Shown in pieces: positions 50,531-59,096 of a DNA stretch of 64,000 nucleotides. The notes below the pieces were generated by a model. The model had not been told where the DNA came from, searched no databases, and saw only the letters and a list, made by a program, of their open reading frames with translations. The number at the start of each line of letters is the position of its first letter. Position 1 is the first letter of the stretch. A program made the translations under genes and the position numbers. This DNA comes from Rhodobacteraceae bacterium 63075 (GTDB taxonomy: Bacteria > Pseudomonadota > Alphaproteobacteria > Rhodobacterales > Rhodobacteraceae): the NCBI GenBank assembly GCA_003417655.1, contig QVMW01000004.1, positions 146,481 to 210,480 of the forward strand. Reading direction: 5' to 3'.

Positions 50531-51721
50531 ATGCGTAACAATGGCAGGCTTCACTCAAGACTGATGATGGCTACGGCAACAGCGCTGCTTCTGGCAGGTT
50601 GCGATGAGCCGCTCGATCTGGACCTGCGCGGCCAGTTCGGCGGCGTGGACACGTCAAGCGCGGCGCGCGGGGCCACGACAAGCCGCCCCAGCCCCGACGA
50701 CCGTGGCATCATTTCCTATCCCAATTACCAGGTCGCCGTTGCCCGGCGCGGCGACACGCTCGCCAGCCTCGCAGCGCGCATCGGCGTCGATGCGCAGGAG
50801 CTGGCGCGCTATAACGGCATCCAGCCCGGTGACAGCCTGCGCCAGGACGAGATCATCGCGCTTCCGCGCCGTGTCTCCGAGCCCTCCCCGGCCACGGGCG
50901 CCGTGACCACCGGGCCGATCCGCGCGCCTGGCGTGGACATCACGGAGCTGGCCGAAAGCGCCATCGACCGATCAGAGGCCCCGACGCCCGACACCGCTGA
51001 GGAACCTCAAACCGGCATCGAGCCGATCCGTCACAAGGTCCAGCGCGGGGAGACCGCCTACACGATCGCACGGCTTTACAAGGTCTCGGTGCGCGCCCTG
51101 GCCGACTGGAATGGGCTCGGCAGCGATTTCGCGATCCGCGAGGGGCAGTTCCTGCTGATCCCGACACCACTGTCGCAGAAACCGGACAGACCGGATGAAA
51201 CGGAAAACGGGGACGTGACAAGGCCCGGAGCGGGCTCGCCGACCCCCATCCCTCCGAGCGCGACGAAACCGCTGCCCCAGAAAGATGAGGCCCCGGGCGC
51301 GTCCGAAGCCGCCGCACAGGAAGACAGCGCAACACCCGATCTCAGCGAGTCGCAGACCGAGCCGGAAGGCTCGGGCAGGTTCGCCTACCCGCTGCGCGGC
51401 AAGATCATTCGTGAATATGCCAAGGGCAAAAATGACGGGATTGATATCGGCGCCGCGCCCGGGACATCCATCGGCGCGGCCGGCGATGGCACCGTGGCCG
51501 CGATCACTTCGGACGCGGACCAGGTTCCGATCATCGTCGTGAAGCACCCGGACAACCTGCTGACCGTCTATGCGAATGTCGCGGGGATCGCCGTGGAGAA
51601 GGGCGACACGGTCAGCCGTGGACAAAAGCTTGCAGAAGTCCGTTCGGGCAACGCCGCTTACCTTCATTTTGAGGTGCGCGAAGGCTTCGAAAGCGTCGAT
51701 CCGCTGCCCTACCTGCAGTAG
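50531..51721 (+). CDS. LysM/M23 lipoprotein, NlpD-like
   Basis: A 396-residue lipoprotein. The signal peptide ends in the lipobox LLLAGC with Cys24. Two LysM peptidoglycan-binding repeats follow (VAVARRGDTLASLAARIGVD and HKVQRGETAYTIARLYKVS), then a Pro/Glu-rich linker and a C-terminal M23 domain (YPLRGKIIREYAKGKNDGIDIGAAPGT). The metal-site HxxxD and HxH appear replaced (NDGIDI; YLHFEV retains one His), so it is probably a non-catalytic amidase activator like NlpD/EnvC. ATG 50531 is chosen to place the signal peptide correctly. Confidence 0.88.
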   Translation: MRNNGRLHSRLMMATATALLLAGCDEPLDLDLRGQFGGVDTSSAARGATTSRPSPDDRGIISYPNYQVAVARRGDTLASLAARIGVDAQELARYNGIQPGDSLRQDEIIALPRRVSEPSPATGAVTTGPIRAPGVDITELAESAIDRSEAPTPDTAEEPQTGIEPIRHKVQRGETAYTIARLYKVSVRALADWNGLGSDFAIREGQFLLIPTPLSQKPDRPDETENGDVTRPGAGSPTPIPPSATKPLPQKDEAPGASEAAAQEDSATPDLSESQTEPEGSGRFAYPLRGKIIREYAKGKNDGIDIGAAPGTSIGAAGDGTVAAITSDADQVPIIVVKHPDNLLTVYANVAGIAVEKGDTVSRGQKLAEVRSGNAAYLHFEVREGFESVDPLPYLQ

Positions 51722-51724
51722 TCT

Positions 51725-51809
51725 TCGAATTTTGCTTTGCAAAATCCGATCTGTTGAGGGGGGCCAGCCCCCCTCAAACTCCCCCCGGGATATTTCCGGC
51801 AAGAAAAAG
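51725..51809 (-). repeat. Convergent-gap hairpin repeat, copy D (reversed)
   Basis: Read on the minus strand: CTTTTTCTTGCCGGAAATAT, then a GAGGGGGGC...GCCCCCCTC hairpin, then GGATTTTGC...GCAAAATTC. All three modules of copies A and B are present. It lies between the converging lipoprotein and DUF815 genes. Confidence 0.75.
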
Positions 51810-51935
51810 ACAGCCGCGATCAGCCCAAGCGCCTAGCGACAAACCTGAGACACGGCTTTTCTCGAAGCCGCGGGGCGATTGGGGCTCTTGGGCGTTTCGC
51901 GGTATCTTCTTGCCTCGCATATACCTCAAAACGCA

Positions 51936-52778
51936 TCAGCCAAGCGAGACGCCCTTGCGGCCAGCAAGATCGGTCACGTATTGCCAGGCGACACGGCCGG
52001 AGCGCGCGCCGCGCGTGGCTTGCCACTCGATGGCTTCCGCGCGCAGATCCGCGTCGGAAATCTCGATACCGAAGTGATCGCAATACTGCCGGATCATGGC
52101 GAGGTAGTCGTTCTGGTCACAGGCATGGAAGCCCAGCCAAAGGCCGAACCTGTCCGACAGAGAGACCTTTTCCTCGACCGCCTCGCTGGGATTGATGGCC
52201 GAGCCGCGCTCGTTCTCGATCATGTCGCGGGGCATCAGGTGACGGCGGTTGGATGTGGCGTAAAAGATGACGTTTTCGGGGCGGCCCTCGATCCCGCCGT
52301 CGAGGACGGCCTTGAGAGATTTGTAATGCTCGTCGTCATGACCGAAGCTCAAGTCATCACAAAAGAGGAGAAACCGCTCGTTGCTCGCCCGCAGATGGGC
52401 GAGCAGGCGTCCGACGCTGGGCAGGTCCTCGCGCTGAAGCTCGACGATCTTGAGGCCATGGCCTTCGGCGCGGACCTGGGCATGCACCGCCTTGACCAGC
52501 GAGCTCTTGCCCATCCCCCGCGCGCCCCAGAGCAGCGCGTTGTTGGCCGGCAGGCCGCGGGCGAACTGCCGTGTATTCTCGAGCAAAGTGTCGCGCGCGC
52601 GGTCGACGCCGACAAGCAGCGCAACGTCGATCCGCGAGACCTCGGGCACCGGCTGGAGCCGGTCGGGGGAGACCTGCCAGACGAAGGCATCGGCGGCGCT
52701 GAAATCGGGCGCTCCGGTCACAGGCGGGTTCATCCGCTCCAGCGCCTCGGCGATACGGGTCAGCGCGGGCTCATCCAT
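51936..52778 (-). CDS. DUF815-family AAA ATPase
   Basis: A 280-residue P-loop ATPase of the DUF815 family: Walker A LLWGARGMGKSSLVKAV, Walker B RFLLFCDDLSFG, sensor FYATSNRRHLMPRDM, and Arg finger candidates in LSDRFGLWLGF. Its start codon overlaps the tatC stop by one base, so it is the last gene of the tat operon. The DUF815 family lies next to tat genes in several alphaproteobacteria; the function is unknown. Confidence 0.85.
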   Translation of the reverse strand: MDEPALTRIAEALERMNPPVTGAPDFSAADAFVWQVSPDRLQPVPEVSRIDVALLVGVDRARDTLLENTRQFARGLPANNALLWGARGMGKSSLVKAVHAQVRAEGHGLKIVELQREDLPSVGRLLAHLRASNERFLLFCDDLSFGHDDEHYKSLKAVLDGGIEGRPENVIFYATSNRRHLMPRDMIENERGSAINPSEAVEEKVSLSDRFGLWLGFHACDQNDYLAMIRQYCDHFGIEISDADLRAEAIEWQATRGARSGRVAWQYVTDLAGRKGVSLG

Positions 52779-53764
52779 CAGGTCTTGTCCACCATCCCGT
52801 CATCATCGTCGTCGTCATCATCATCATCGTCGGACTCATCCTCGTCGAACTCGTCCATCATCGGATCATCGAAGTCTTCGTCTTCGTCGTCGAAATAGCC
52901 TTCCTCGCGGAGGCGCTCGTCGCGCGCCTTCTCGACGCGGCGGACAAGGAAGATCGACACTTCATAGAGACCGTAGACGACCGTGAAGAGAATGACCTGG
53001 GTGATCACATCGGGCGGCGTGACGAGCGCGGCGAGGACGAGAATACCGATCATCGCGTATTTGCGAACGGCACCGAGCCCCTCTGCGCTGACGAGCCCGG
53101 CCTTGCCCATCAGCGTCAGAAGAACCGGAAGCTGAAAGCACAGACCGAAGGCAATGATGAACTTGAGCGTGATGTCGAGCGACTCGTTGACCTTGCCGAA
53201 GAAGGTGACCTTCATCCCCTCGCTGCTTTCCGGGACGACGGCGGCCTCTCCCGGCATGCTCTCGTCCGTGCCCGACAAAAGGCTGGCGAAGATCGAGCTG
53301 ACATCGGCAAAGCCGAGAAAGAAGGCCATGGCCAGCGGTGTCACGACGAACTGCGCGAAGCTCGCGCCCAGAAGGAACATCACCGGGCTGGCAATGATGA
53401 AGGGCAGGAAGGCCCCCTTCTCGTTGCGGTAAAGGCCCGGCGCGATGAAGCGCCACATCTGGAAGGCGATGACCGGGAAGGCCAGCGCGAAGCCGAAGAC
53501 CATGGAGATCCGGAAGAGCGTGAAGAGGTATTCCTGCGGCGAGGTGTATTGCATCGTCGGGTTGGGATCACCCAGGTCGCGAAGCGTGGCCTCGATCGGC
53601 TCGAGCAGGAATTGCAGGATCGGCTCGGCCACCGTGAAGGCCAGGACGATGCCGATGATGAAGGCGATAACCGAACGGATCAGCCGCGTGCGCAGCTCGG
53701 CGAGATGCTCGATCAGCGGCGCGCTCGAGGATTCGACCTCATCATCCGTATCGGTCTGGCTCAT
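52778..53764 (-). CDS. tatC: Twin-arginine translocase subunit TatC with acidic tail
   Basis: TatC is the six-span receptor for twin-arginine signal peptides. The 328-residue protein has the N-terminal LIEHLAELRTRLIRS with conserved residues and AFPVIAFQMWRFIAPGLYRNEK. It is about 70 residues longer than E. coli TatC. Part of the excess is a periplasmic insert (about residues 165-200, LSGTDESMPGEAAVVPESSEG) and the rest is an acidic tail ending in eleven consecutive Asp residues before GMVDKT. It overlaps tatB by 4 bases. Confidence 0.95.
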   Translation of the reverse strand: MSQTDTDDEVESSSAPLIEHLAELRTRLIRSVIAFIIGIVLAFTVAEPILQFLLEPIEATLRDLGDPNPTMQYTSPQEYLFTLFRISMVFGFALAFPVIAFQMWRFIAPGLYRNEKGAFLPFIIASPVMFLLGASFAQFVVTPLAMAFFLGFADVSSIFASLLSGTDESMPGEAAVVPESSEGMKVTFFGKVNESLDITLKFIIAFGLCFQLPVLLTLMGKAGLVSAEGLGAVRKYAMIGILVLAALVTPPDVITQVILFTVVYGLYEVSIFLVRRVEKARDERLREEGYFDDEDEDFDDPMMDEFDEDESDDDDDDDDDDDGMVDKT

Positions 53765-54444
53765 GACGTGTCCTTGGAGCTGCCTTTAGAGGCGGGCTTG
53801 GCTGCGGCCTTCTTGGGCGCGGCTTTCTTGGGCGCTGGCTTGGCTGCCGCCCTGGATGCGGCAGCCTTGGTTCCGGCCGGTTTCGCGGTGCTCTTCGATG
53901 TGGCGCCCGTCTTCTTCGGCGCGGCCTTCTTGGCTGCGGGTTTCTTGTCTGCGGGCTTTTTTGCAGCGGGCTTCTTGGCAGTCGTCTTCTTTGACGCGGG
54001 TTTGGCTGTCTTGGATGATCCTTCATCCGCCGCAGCCTCCCGTGCTTCACGCGCAGCATGAGCCTCACGCACCTCGCGCGCCGTTTCGGCTGCGCTGGCA
54101 TTGGCCTCTTCGACCATCTTGTTGCGCTTTTCCTCGCGCTCGGCGGCAAGATCGGCGGCCTCGCTGTCCGGATCCCACTTCTTGATGTCGTTGACAGCGT
54201 CCTTCACGCCGTCGATCCCCATCTGCTTGGGGTTGGCCATCTTGCGCAGGCTGTCAGCGGTCTCGCGCATGCCGCTCTCCTCGGCGGCATCGTTCATAGC
54301 GCGGGAAAATTCCCGCGCCATCCCCTTCATCCGCCCGACGAACTCGCCCGCCTTGCGAAACAGGATCGGCAGGTCTTTCGGCCCGACGACGATAAGCGCC
54401 ACCACACCGATGACCAGAAGCTCGGTCCAGCCAAGATCCAACAT
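53761..54444 (-). CDS. tatB: Twin-arginine translocase subunit TatB with Lys/Ala/Pro tail
   Basis: A 227-residue TatB. One N-terminal membrane segment (LDLGWTELLVIGVVALIVVGPKDLP) and an amphipathic helix are followed by a helical region. The last 80 or so residues are made of AKKPAAKKP-type repeats like histone H1 tails. TatB hands precursors to TatC. The strongly basic tail contrasts with the acidic tail of TatC in the same operon. Confidence 0.94.
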   Translation of the reverse strand: MLDLGWTELLVIGVVALIVVGPKDLPILFRKAGEFVGRMKGMAREFSRAMNDAAEESGMRETADSLRKMANPKQMGIDGVKDAVNDIKKWDPDSEAADLAAEREEKRNKMVEEANASAAETAREVREAHAAREAREAAADEGSSKTAKPASKKTTAKKPAAKKPADKKPAAKKAAPKKTGATSKSTAKPAGTKAAASRAAAKPAPKKAAPKKAAAKPASKGSSKDTS

Positions 54445-54451
54445 TCAGATG

Positions 54452-54670
54452 TTACGCCTTGTCTTTGTCTTCGGCCGGTGTGACATCCTTGAGGTCTTCT
54501 TCGGAGCCCTGGTTTTCAAGCTCTTCGGAGCCTTCCTTGACACCCTTCTTGAAAGAGGTGATCCCCTTGCCGACCTCGCCCATGAGCGAGCTGATCTTGC
54601 CGCGCCCGAAAAGCACGAGCACGACGACGGCGATGAGCAGAAGGCCCGGAAGGCCGATGTTGTTGAGCAT
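54452..54670 (-). CDS. tatA: Twin-arginine translocase subunit TatA
   Basis: A 72-residue pore-forming subunit. It has the short membrane segment [34 protein letters not shown] including the FGRGK hinge, and an acidic tail ([22 protein letters not shown]). It lies 7 bases before tatB and begins the tatABC-DUF815 operon. Confidence 0.95.
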   Translation of the reverse strand: MLNNIGLPGLLLIAVVVLVLFGRGKISSLMGEVGKGITSFKKGVKEGSEELENQGSEEDLKDVTPAEDKDKA

Positions 54671-54859
54671 GGTCTTTCTCCCTTGGTCGGCGCGTCCGGA
54701 TACCCGGCACCGACAAACAATCCGACCCCTATCTAGTCACTTCAAGGGCCGAGGAAAAGCCACAATGCCCCTGAGGGCGCGGAAAATCGGCTTCGTGAGG
54801 CGCAGAGCGCGGCTTTTTGGCGCTTGCGAGGGTCTGGCAATCGGCGTAGCACCGCGATC

Positions 54860-56095
54860 ATGAACGAGATAACGACCCATATCGACGACAGCCGCGCCGT
54901 GCGCAATGTCTGGATTCTGGTGCTCGCGCAGGCAATCCTGGGCGCGCAGATGCCGATGATCTTCACGATCGGCGGGCTGGCCGGCCAGGCGCTGACGACG
55001 AATCTGTGCTTTGCCACCCTGCCGATCTCGCTGATCGTGCTCGGTTCGATGCTGGCGGCTTCGCCGATGTCGAGCTTCATGCAGGCCTATGGCCGCCGCG
55101 CGGGCTTCTTCCTCGGCGCGGCCTGCGGCGCGCTCGGCGGGGCCATCGGGGCCTACGGGCTCTATATTGCCTCCTTCCCCATCTTCCTGCTGGGCAGTTT
55201 CATCACCGGCGGCTACATGTCGGCGCAGGGCTTTTATCGCTTCGCCGCCGCCGACACGGCCTCGGATGATTTCCGTCCCAAGGCCATCTCCTATGTCATG
55301 GCCGGCGGGCTGGCCGCGGCGGTGATCGGCCCGCAGCTTGTCAAGCTCTCCAACGGCATGATCGCCTCGCCCTCGGCGCTGGTTTCGAGCTTTGCCGGGG
55401 CTTACCTGCTGGTTCTGGCGCTCAATGTGATCGGCTCGCTGCTCTTCATCTTCATCGACATCCCCCGCCCCAAACCTCCCGCCCATGACGACCCCAAGGG
55501 GCGCACGCGCTGGGAGCTGATCACTACGCCGCGAATCGCCGTGGCCGTGATCTGCGCCATGGTCTCCTACGCGCTGATGAACCTCGTGATGACCTCGACG
55601 CCGCTGGCCGTGGTCGGCTGCGGCTTCGAGACCTCCGACGCCGCCGACGTCGTCACCGCGCATGTGCTCGCCATGTTCGTGCCCTCCTTCTTCACCGGCC
55701 ATCTCATCGCGCGCTTCGGTGTCGAGCGGATCGTGGCGACTGGGCTGGTGATCCTCGCCGGCGCCGGGGCCGTGGCCCTCTCGGGCGTGGAGCTCGAGCA
55801 TTTCTTCGTCGCGCTGATCCTCCTCGGGCTCGGCTGGAACTTCGGCTTCATCGGCGCGACAAGCATGCTCGCGGGCGCGCATGAGCCGCATGAGCGCGGG
55901 CGGATGCAGGGCCTCAACGACGTGATCGTCTTCGGCGGGGTCACGGTCGCCTCGCTCGCCTCGGGCGGGCTGATGAACTGCTCGGGCGGCAGCGCGCAGG
56001 CCGGTTGGACCTCCGTGAACCTCGCCATGGCACCTTTCCTGATGCTCGCGGGCGGCGCGCTCATCTGGCTGGTGCTGCGCCCGAAAGAGGCTTGA
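54860..56095 (+). CDS. MFS transporter
   Basis: A 411-residue, roughly twelve-segment major facilitator transporter (LAQAILGAQMPMIFTIGGLAGQAL; MQAYGRRAGFFLGAACGALGGAIGAYG carries the loop 2-3 region). The substrate is unknown; the layout resembles proteobacterial YfcJ/arabinose-efflux-like exporters. ATG 54860 (MNEITTHID) gives a better start than the upstream frame. It is divergent from tatA. Confidence 0.85.
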   Translation: MNEITTHIDDSRAVRNVWILVLAQAILGAQMPMIFTIGGLAGQALTTNLCFATLPISLIVLGSMLAASPMSSFMQAYGRRAGFFLGAACGALGGAIGAYGLYIASFPIFLLGSFITGGYMSAQGFYRFAAADTASDDFRPKAISYVMAGGLAAAVIGPQLVKLSNGMIASPSALVSSFAGAYLLVLALNVIGSLLFIFIDIPRPKPPAHDDPKGRTRWELITTPRIAVAVICAMVSYALMNLVMTSTPLAVVGCGFETSDAADVVTAHVLAMFVPSFFTGHLIARFGVERIVATGLVILAGAGAVALSGVELEHFFVALILLGLGWNFGFIGATSMLAGAHEPHERGRMQGLNDVIVFGGVTVASLASGGLMNCSGGSAQAGWTSVNLAMAPFLMLAGGALIWLVLRPKEA

Positions 56096-56232
56096 AGGAA
56101 GCCAAGCCATTGATTGCATGAGATTTTCATGAATGGCAGACAGGTTATCACAGCCGTATGAACTCGGGCTTGACCCATCGTTCCGGCAGGTTAACGCGCT
56201 TTCGTAAAGACGGATTAACCCGGTGACATTCC

Positions 56233-56271
56233 GTACACCCCACTAGTACACCCCCTAGTGCAGCGCACGGT
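56233..56271 (-). repeat. 40-bp paired element, copy 2 (reverse)
   Basis: The reverse strand repeats ACCGTGCGCTGCACTAG and the CTAGNGGGGTGTA units of 43683-43722. TGCAGCGCACGGT occurs again at 56303-56315. TTAAC or GTTAA words flank it at 56189, 56215 and 56283. It lies in the convergent gap between the MFS gene and the NDUFAF6-like gene, so it is not an obvious promoter here. Confidence 0.7.
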
Positions 56272-56333
56272 GTGGCCGATGTGTTAACACCGATTAAGTA
56301 AATGCAGCGCACGGTCTCGGCCGCGGCCAGCCG

Positions 56334-57101
56334 CTACCAACGCCCGGAGACGGCCTTCGATATGAGGCTCATCTGCGCCCGGAAAGGCGAGAGCTCCAGC
56401 GTCCCGGTCAGGACCCGCCCGGGCTGACGCGCTGCAAGCCGGAGCAGGGCCTCGCTCTGCCAGCCGGCCAGCAACGCCTTGCGCGCACTGAGCGACAACC
56501 GTTCGCGCTTTGCCAGCCGGAGCTTCTCCAGCCCTTCCTCCGCGAGCTGCGCGATGGCCGCCTCCGACGGGTCGGGCAGCGGCGCGCGGTTCTGCGCGAT
56601 GAGCGCCGGCACGGCTGTCAGCCAGCCCGCCAGCCCCATCGCCGCCAGCCCGCCCCTGAGCCTGTCGTCCGGGACATGCCCGGCCAGCCCGAGCGCCGCC
56701 TCCATGAGCGCGCCCGTGCCGGAGGCCAGATGCGCCCAGAGCGCGGCCTCGTCCTCGAAGGGCTCCTTGTAGATGTCCCAGCGGCGCGCCTCGACCACCC
56801 GTTGCAGCCCCGTTGCGGCCTGCCCCGAGAGGATCTCGGCGAGCGGCGTGACCACCTCATGCCGCCGCGCCTGCCCGCCGCCCGCGATCTCGCCCAAAGC
56901 GTCATGCCACCATTGCAGGCGCATCTCCGCGATCATCGGCTCGTTCGTGACCCAGGGCGCACGGGAGACTTCCACGTTGAAGGCATAGAGCACGAGCAAC
57001 TTCTCGCGCAGCTTGAGCGGCGCGGCCATGGCGGCGCGGAAGCGCGCCGGATCGCCCTTGAAGACGATTTCGGCGCAGGAATCGAGGTCAGTGGAGGCCA
57101 A
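56334..57101 (-). CDS. Squalene/phytoene synthase-fold protein, NDUFAF6-like
   Basis: A 255-residue protein of the squalene/phytoene synthase superfamily. LREKLLVLYAFNVEVSRAPWVTNEPMIAEMRLQWWHDAL is typical of the NDUFAF6-like branch, linked to complex I assembly in mitochondria. The two DxxxD metal motifs of true synthases are not intact (no clear DxxxD after NVEVS), so prenyl condensation is unlikely. It overlaps the upstream hydrolase gene by 14 bases and ends a five-gene operon. Confidence 0.8.
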   Translation of the reverse strand: MASTDLDSCAEIVFKGDPARFRAAMAAPLKLREKLLVLYAFNVEVSRAPWVTNEPMIAEMRLQWWHDALGEIAGGGQARRHEVVTPLAEILSGQAATGLQRVVEARRWDIYKEPFEDEAALWAHLASGTGALMEAALGLAGHVPDDRLRGGLAAMGLAGWLTAVPALIAQNRAPLPDPSEAAIAQLAEEGLEKLRLAKRERLSLSARKALLAGWQSEALLRLAARQPGRVLTGTLELSPFRAQMSLISKAVSGRW

Positions 57102-58080
57102 GCAGATAGTCCCGGATCAGCGTTTCGGTCTGCGGGCTGTCTACGATATCGAGATGACCCACGCCATCAACAATCTCGTAGCGGCCCTTGCCTGTCACCT
57201 CGCCCATCAGCGGCGCATAGCCTTCCGCGTCGAAGGCCTCATCATCGCGCCCCGCCACCAGCAGGAACGGCGGCAGCGCGGCCACATCGGCCAGATAATC
57301 ATCGCGCGGCGCGTAGGACTTGTTGAGCCGCCAGCTATAGCTTGTCGTCGCATAGTCCCCGAGCGGGCCCTCCAGCACGGCGCGCGGCATGGCGAACTGG
57401 ATCATCGGCAGGTGGTCGAGCGCCGTGATTCCCACAGTGTTGAGCATCGACAGCCCGATGATGCGGCGCGTGAGCACATGGGCCCAGCCGCCCGAATTGG
57501 GCCGTGTCGTCGGCGCGTCATGCTTGAGGAAGGGCGCCAGCAGGATCATCCCGTCCGCCAGAGCCCCATGCGCGCCCCCCGCGAAGCGCACGGCCAGCCC
57601 CCCGCCGGAGGAATGGCCCAGCAGGATCACCTTGCGGTCGGGTTCTCCCTCGCTCTCCCTTATGAGATCGGCGATGTCGTCTTCGAGCTGGCCGGTGTAA
57701 TCGACATCGCCGCGTCTCTCCGGGTCCTTGCCGTGCCCGCGCAGCGTCAGCGTCTTGACTTCGGCCACGTCGCGCAGGGCCCGGGCCAGCCCGGCGAACT
57801 GGCCATGATACCAGCCCGAGCCATGCAGCATGATGACGAGCGGCAGCTCTTCCGCGCCCGGCGCTTTCACATGGGCATAGGTGAGCGCCTGCCCGTCGCG
57901 GGCCTCAAACCTGCGCGTCTCAAGGCCCCCGGGCTCCGCGCCGTTGCCGATGATCTCGCTGAAATCGAGCCCCGCGCGCTCAGGCAGCGGCCCCGGGCGC
58001 TGCGAGACGATCAGCCCGAGGGCGAGCGCGAAATAGATCGCGATGGAAATGGCGACGAAGGTGAGAAGCTTGGCAATCAC
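57088..58080 (-). CDS. Membrane-anchored alpha/beta hydrolase
   Basis: A 330-residue serine hydrolase. The N-terminus is a single hydrophobic anchor (LLTFVAISIAIYFALALGLIVS). The oxyanion region is LVIMLHGSGWYHGQF and the nucleophile elbow is LLGHSSGGGLAVRFAGG; the catalytic acid and His lie in LLVAGRDDEAFDA and VDGVGHLDI. It is probably a lysophospholipase or esterase facing the periplasm. It starts 2 bases after the HTH gene ends. Confidence 0.85.
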   Translation of the reverse strand: MIAKLLTFVAISIAIYFALALGLIVSQRPGPLPERAGLDFSEIIGNGAEPGGLETRRFEARDGQALTYAHVKAPGAEELPLVIMLHGSGWYHGQFAGLARALRDVAEVKTLTLRGHGKDPERRGDVDYTGQLEDDIADLIRESEGEPDRKVILLGHSSGGGLAVRFAGGAHGALADGMILLAPFLKHDAPTTRPNSGGWAHVLTRRIIGLSMLNTVGITALDHLPMIQFAMPRAVLEGPLGDYATTSYSWRLNKSYAPRDDYLADVAALPPFLLVAGRDDEAFDAEGYAPLMGEVTGKGRYEIVDGVGHLDIVDSPQTETLIRDYLLGLH

Positions 58081-58082
58081 TT

Positions 58083-58298
58083 TTAGTTCTCCAGATAAAA
58101 AATGGCATGCACGCTCACGCCCAGCACCTCGGCCAGCGTCAGCGCGAGCAGCGTCGAGGGGGTGAAGACACGGTTCTCGATCGTGTTGATCGTCTTGCGG
58201 CTGACCCCCGCCTTCTCGGCCAGCGCCGCCTGCGTGAGGCCCGCCGCCTCACGCTTTTCTTTCAGCTTGTTTCCAAGGGCTTGGGCAGACTTCTTCAT
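58083..58298 (-). CDS. Small XRE-family HTH regulator
   Basis: A 71-residue protein that is a single HTH_3 domain: LKEKREAAGLTQAALAEKAGVSRKTINTIENRVFTPSTLLALTLAEVLGVSV. It belongs to the YozG-like class of tiny regulators usually encoded next to a small DUF2178-like membrane protein. ATG 58298 overlaps the upstream gene by 4 bases. It may act on the two dyads at 59046-59096 upstream of the operon, though those look more TetR-like. Confidence 0.88.
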   Translation of the reverse strand: MKKSAQALGNKLKEKREAAGLTQAALAEKAGVSRKTINTIENRVFTPSTLLALTLAEVLGVSVHAIFYLEN

Positions 58299-58705
58299 CT
58301 TCCGGCGCGCCAATCGAGCCAGACGAAAAGCGCGAGGTAGCTGCCGCCCATCATCGTGCCGAGCACCGCATAGGCGGTGTTCCAGTCCGCGCGGCCGAAC
58401 GCGACCAGCAGGGCGACCAGCGCGAAGAGCGCGAGCGACAGCCAGTAGGCCAGGGACGCCGCGCGCCGCGACGTGGCCTTGTAAAGCTCGTCCGTGGCCG
58501 CCTGCGCGGCAGAGCGCCCCGCGAGGAGCGCGACGGCGCAGATCAGCACAGCCGCTCCGAGGCCGAAGGCACCGGGTATCCACCAAAGCATCGGGTCGGG
58601 CCGCCCCTGCACGAGGGCCAGCGCGGCATAGGTAAAACAGGACAGGCTGGTGACAGAAAGCGCGATGAAGCGCGTCTTTTCAATGCTTTGCGCGGAAAAC
58701 CTCAT
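58295..58705 (-). CDS. Small four-span membrane protein paired with the XRE regulator
   Basis: A 136-residue protein with four hydrophobic segments (FIALSVTSLSCFTYAALALV, LWWIPGAFGLGAAVLICAVALLAG, LAYWLSLALFALVALLVAFG, AYAVLGTMMGGSYLALFVWLDW) and a short cytoplasmic stretch (AATDELYKATSRRAAS). The layout resembles DUF2178-type proteins found with tiny XRE regulators, which may sequester them at the membrane. It overlaps both neighbours by 4 bases. Confidence 0.7.
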   Translation of the reverse strand: MRFSAQSIEKTRFIALSVTSLSCFTYAALALVQGRPDPMLWWIPGAFGLGAAVLICAVALLAGRSAAQAATDELYKATSRRAASLAYWLSLALFALVALLVAFGRADWNTAYAVLGTMMGGSYLALFVWLDWRAGR

Positions 58706-59028
58706 GCTGCACCTCGCGCCGACAGGTGCAGCCCGAGGATACCCGCGAGAATGAGCGCGATGGAACCGAGGCGCAGCAGCGTGACGGCCTCGCCCATCCA
58801 GAGCGCGCCGACCGCGAAAGCCCCGATCGCCCCGATCCCGACCCAGACGGGATAGGCCGTGCCGAGCGGGATGGCCCTCATGGCATAGGCGAGAAGCCAC
58901 ATGCCGATGAAAGCCGAGACGGCGAAAGCGAGCGTCGGAAGCGGCTTCGTGAACCCGTCCGAGAGCTTGAGGGCGCTGGCCCAGACCGTCTCCAGCATCC
59001 CTGATATGATCAATGCAAACCATGCCAT
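58702..59028 (-). CDS. Small multidrug resistance (SMR) family transporter, Gdx/SugE-like
   Basis: A 108-residue four-span SMR protein. The key Glu is in LIISGMLETVWASALKLSDGF; AYPVWVGIGAIGAFAVGALWMGE is the family core. The WASALK stretch is SugE/Gdx-like, suggesting guanidinium or quaternary ammonium export. ATG 59028 is selected because AAGGAG lies upstream at 59036-59043; an ATG at 59046 would fall inside an operator dyad. It is the first gene of the operon. Confidence 0.88.
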   Translation of the reverse strand: MAWFALIISGMLETVWASALKLSDGFTKPLPTLAFAVSAFIGMWLLAYAMRAIPLGTAYPVWVGIGAIGAFAVGALWMGEAVTLLRLGSIALILAGILGLHLSARGAA

Positions 59029-59045
59029 CGCGCGAATCTCCTTCA

Positions 59046-59096
59046 TGTAACCTGTGGGTTACATCGCACGGACCGGCATGTAACGTCAAGGTTACA
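59046..59096 (-). promoter_or_regulatory. Twin 18-bp operator dyads upstream of the SMR operon
   Basis: TGTAACCTGTGGGTTACA (59046-59063) and TGTAACGTCAAGGTTACA (59079-59096) share the palindrome TGTAAC-N6-GTTACA, offset by 33 bases, about three helical turns. They lie between the cimA stop and the SMR start. Confidence 0.75.
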
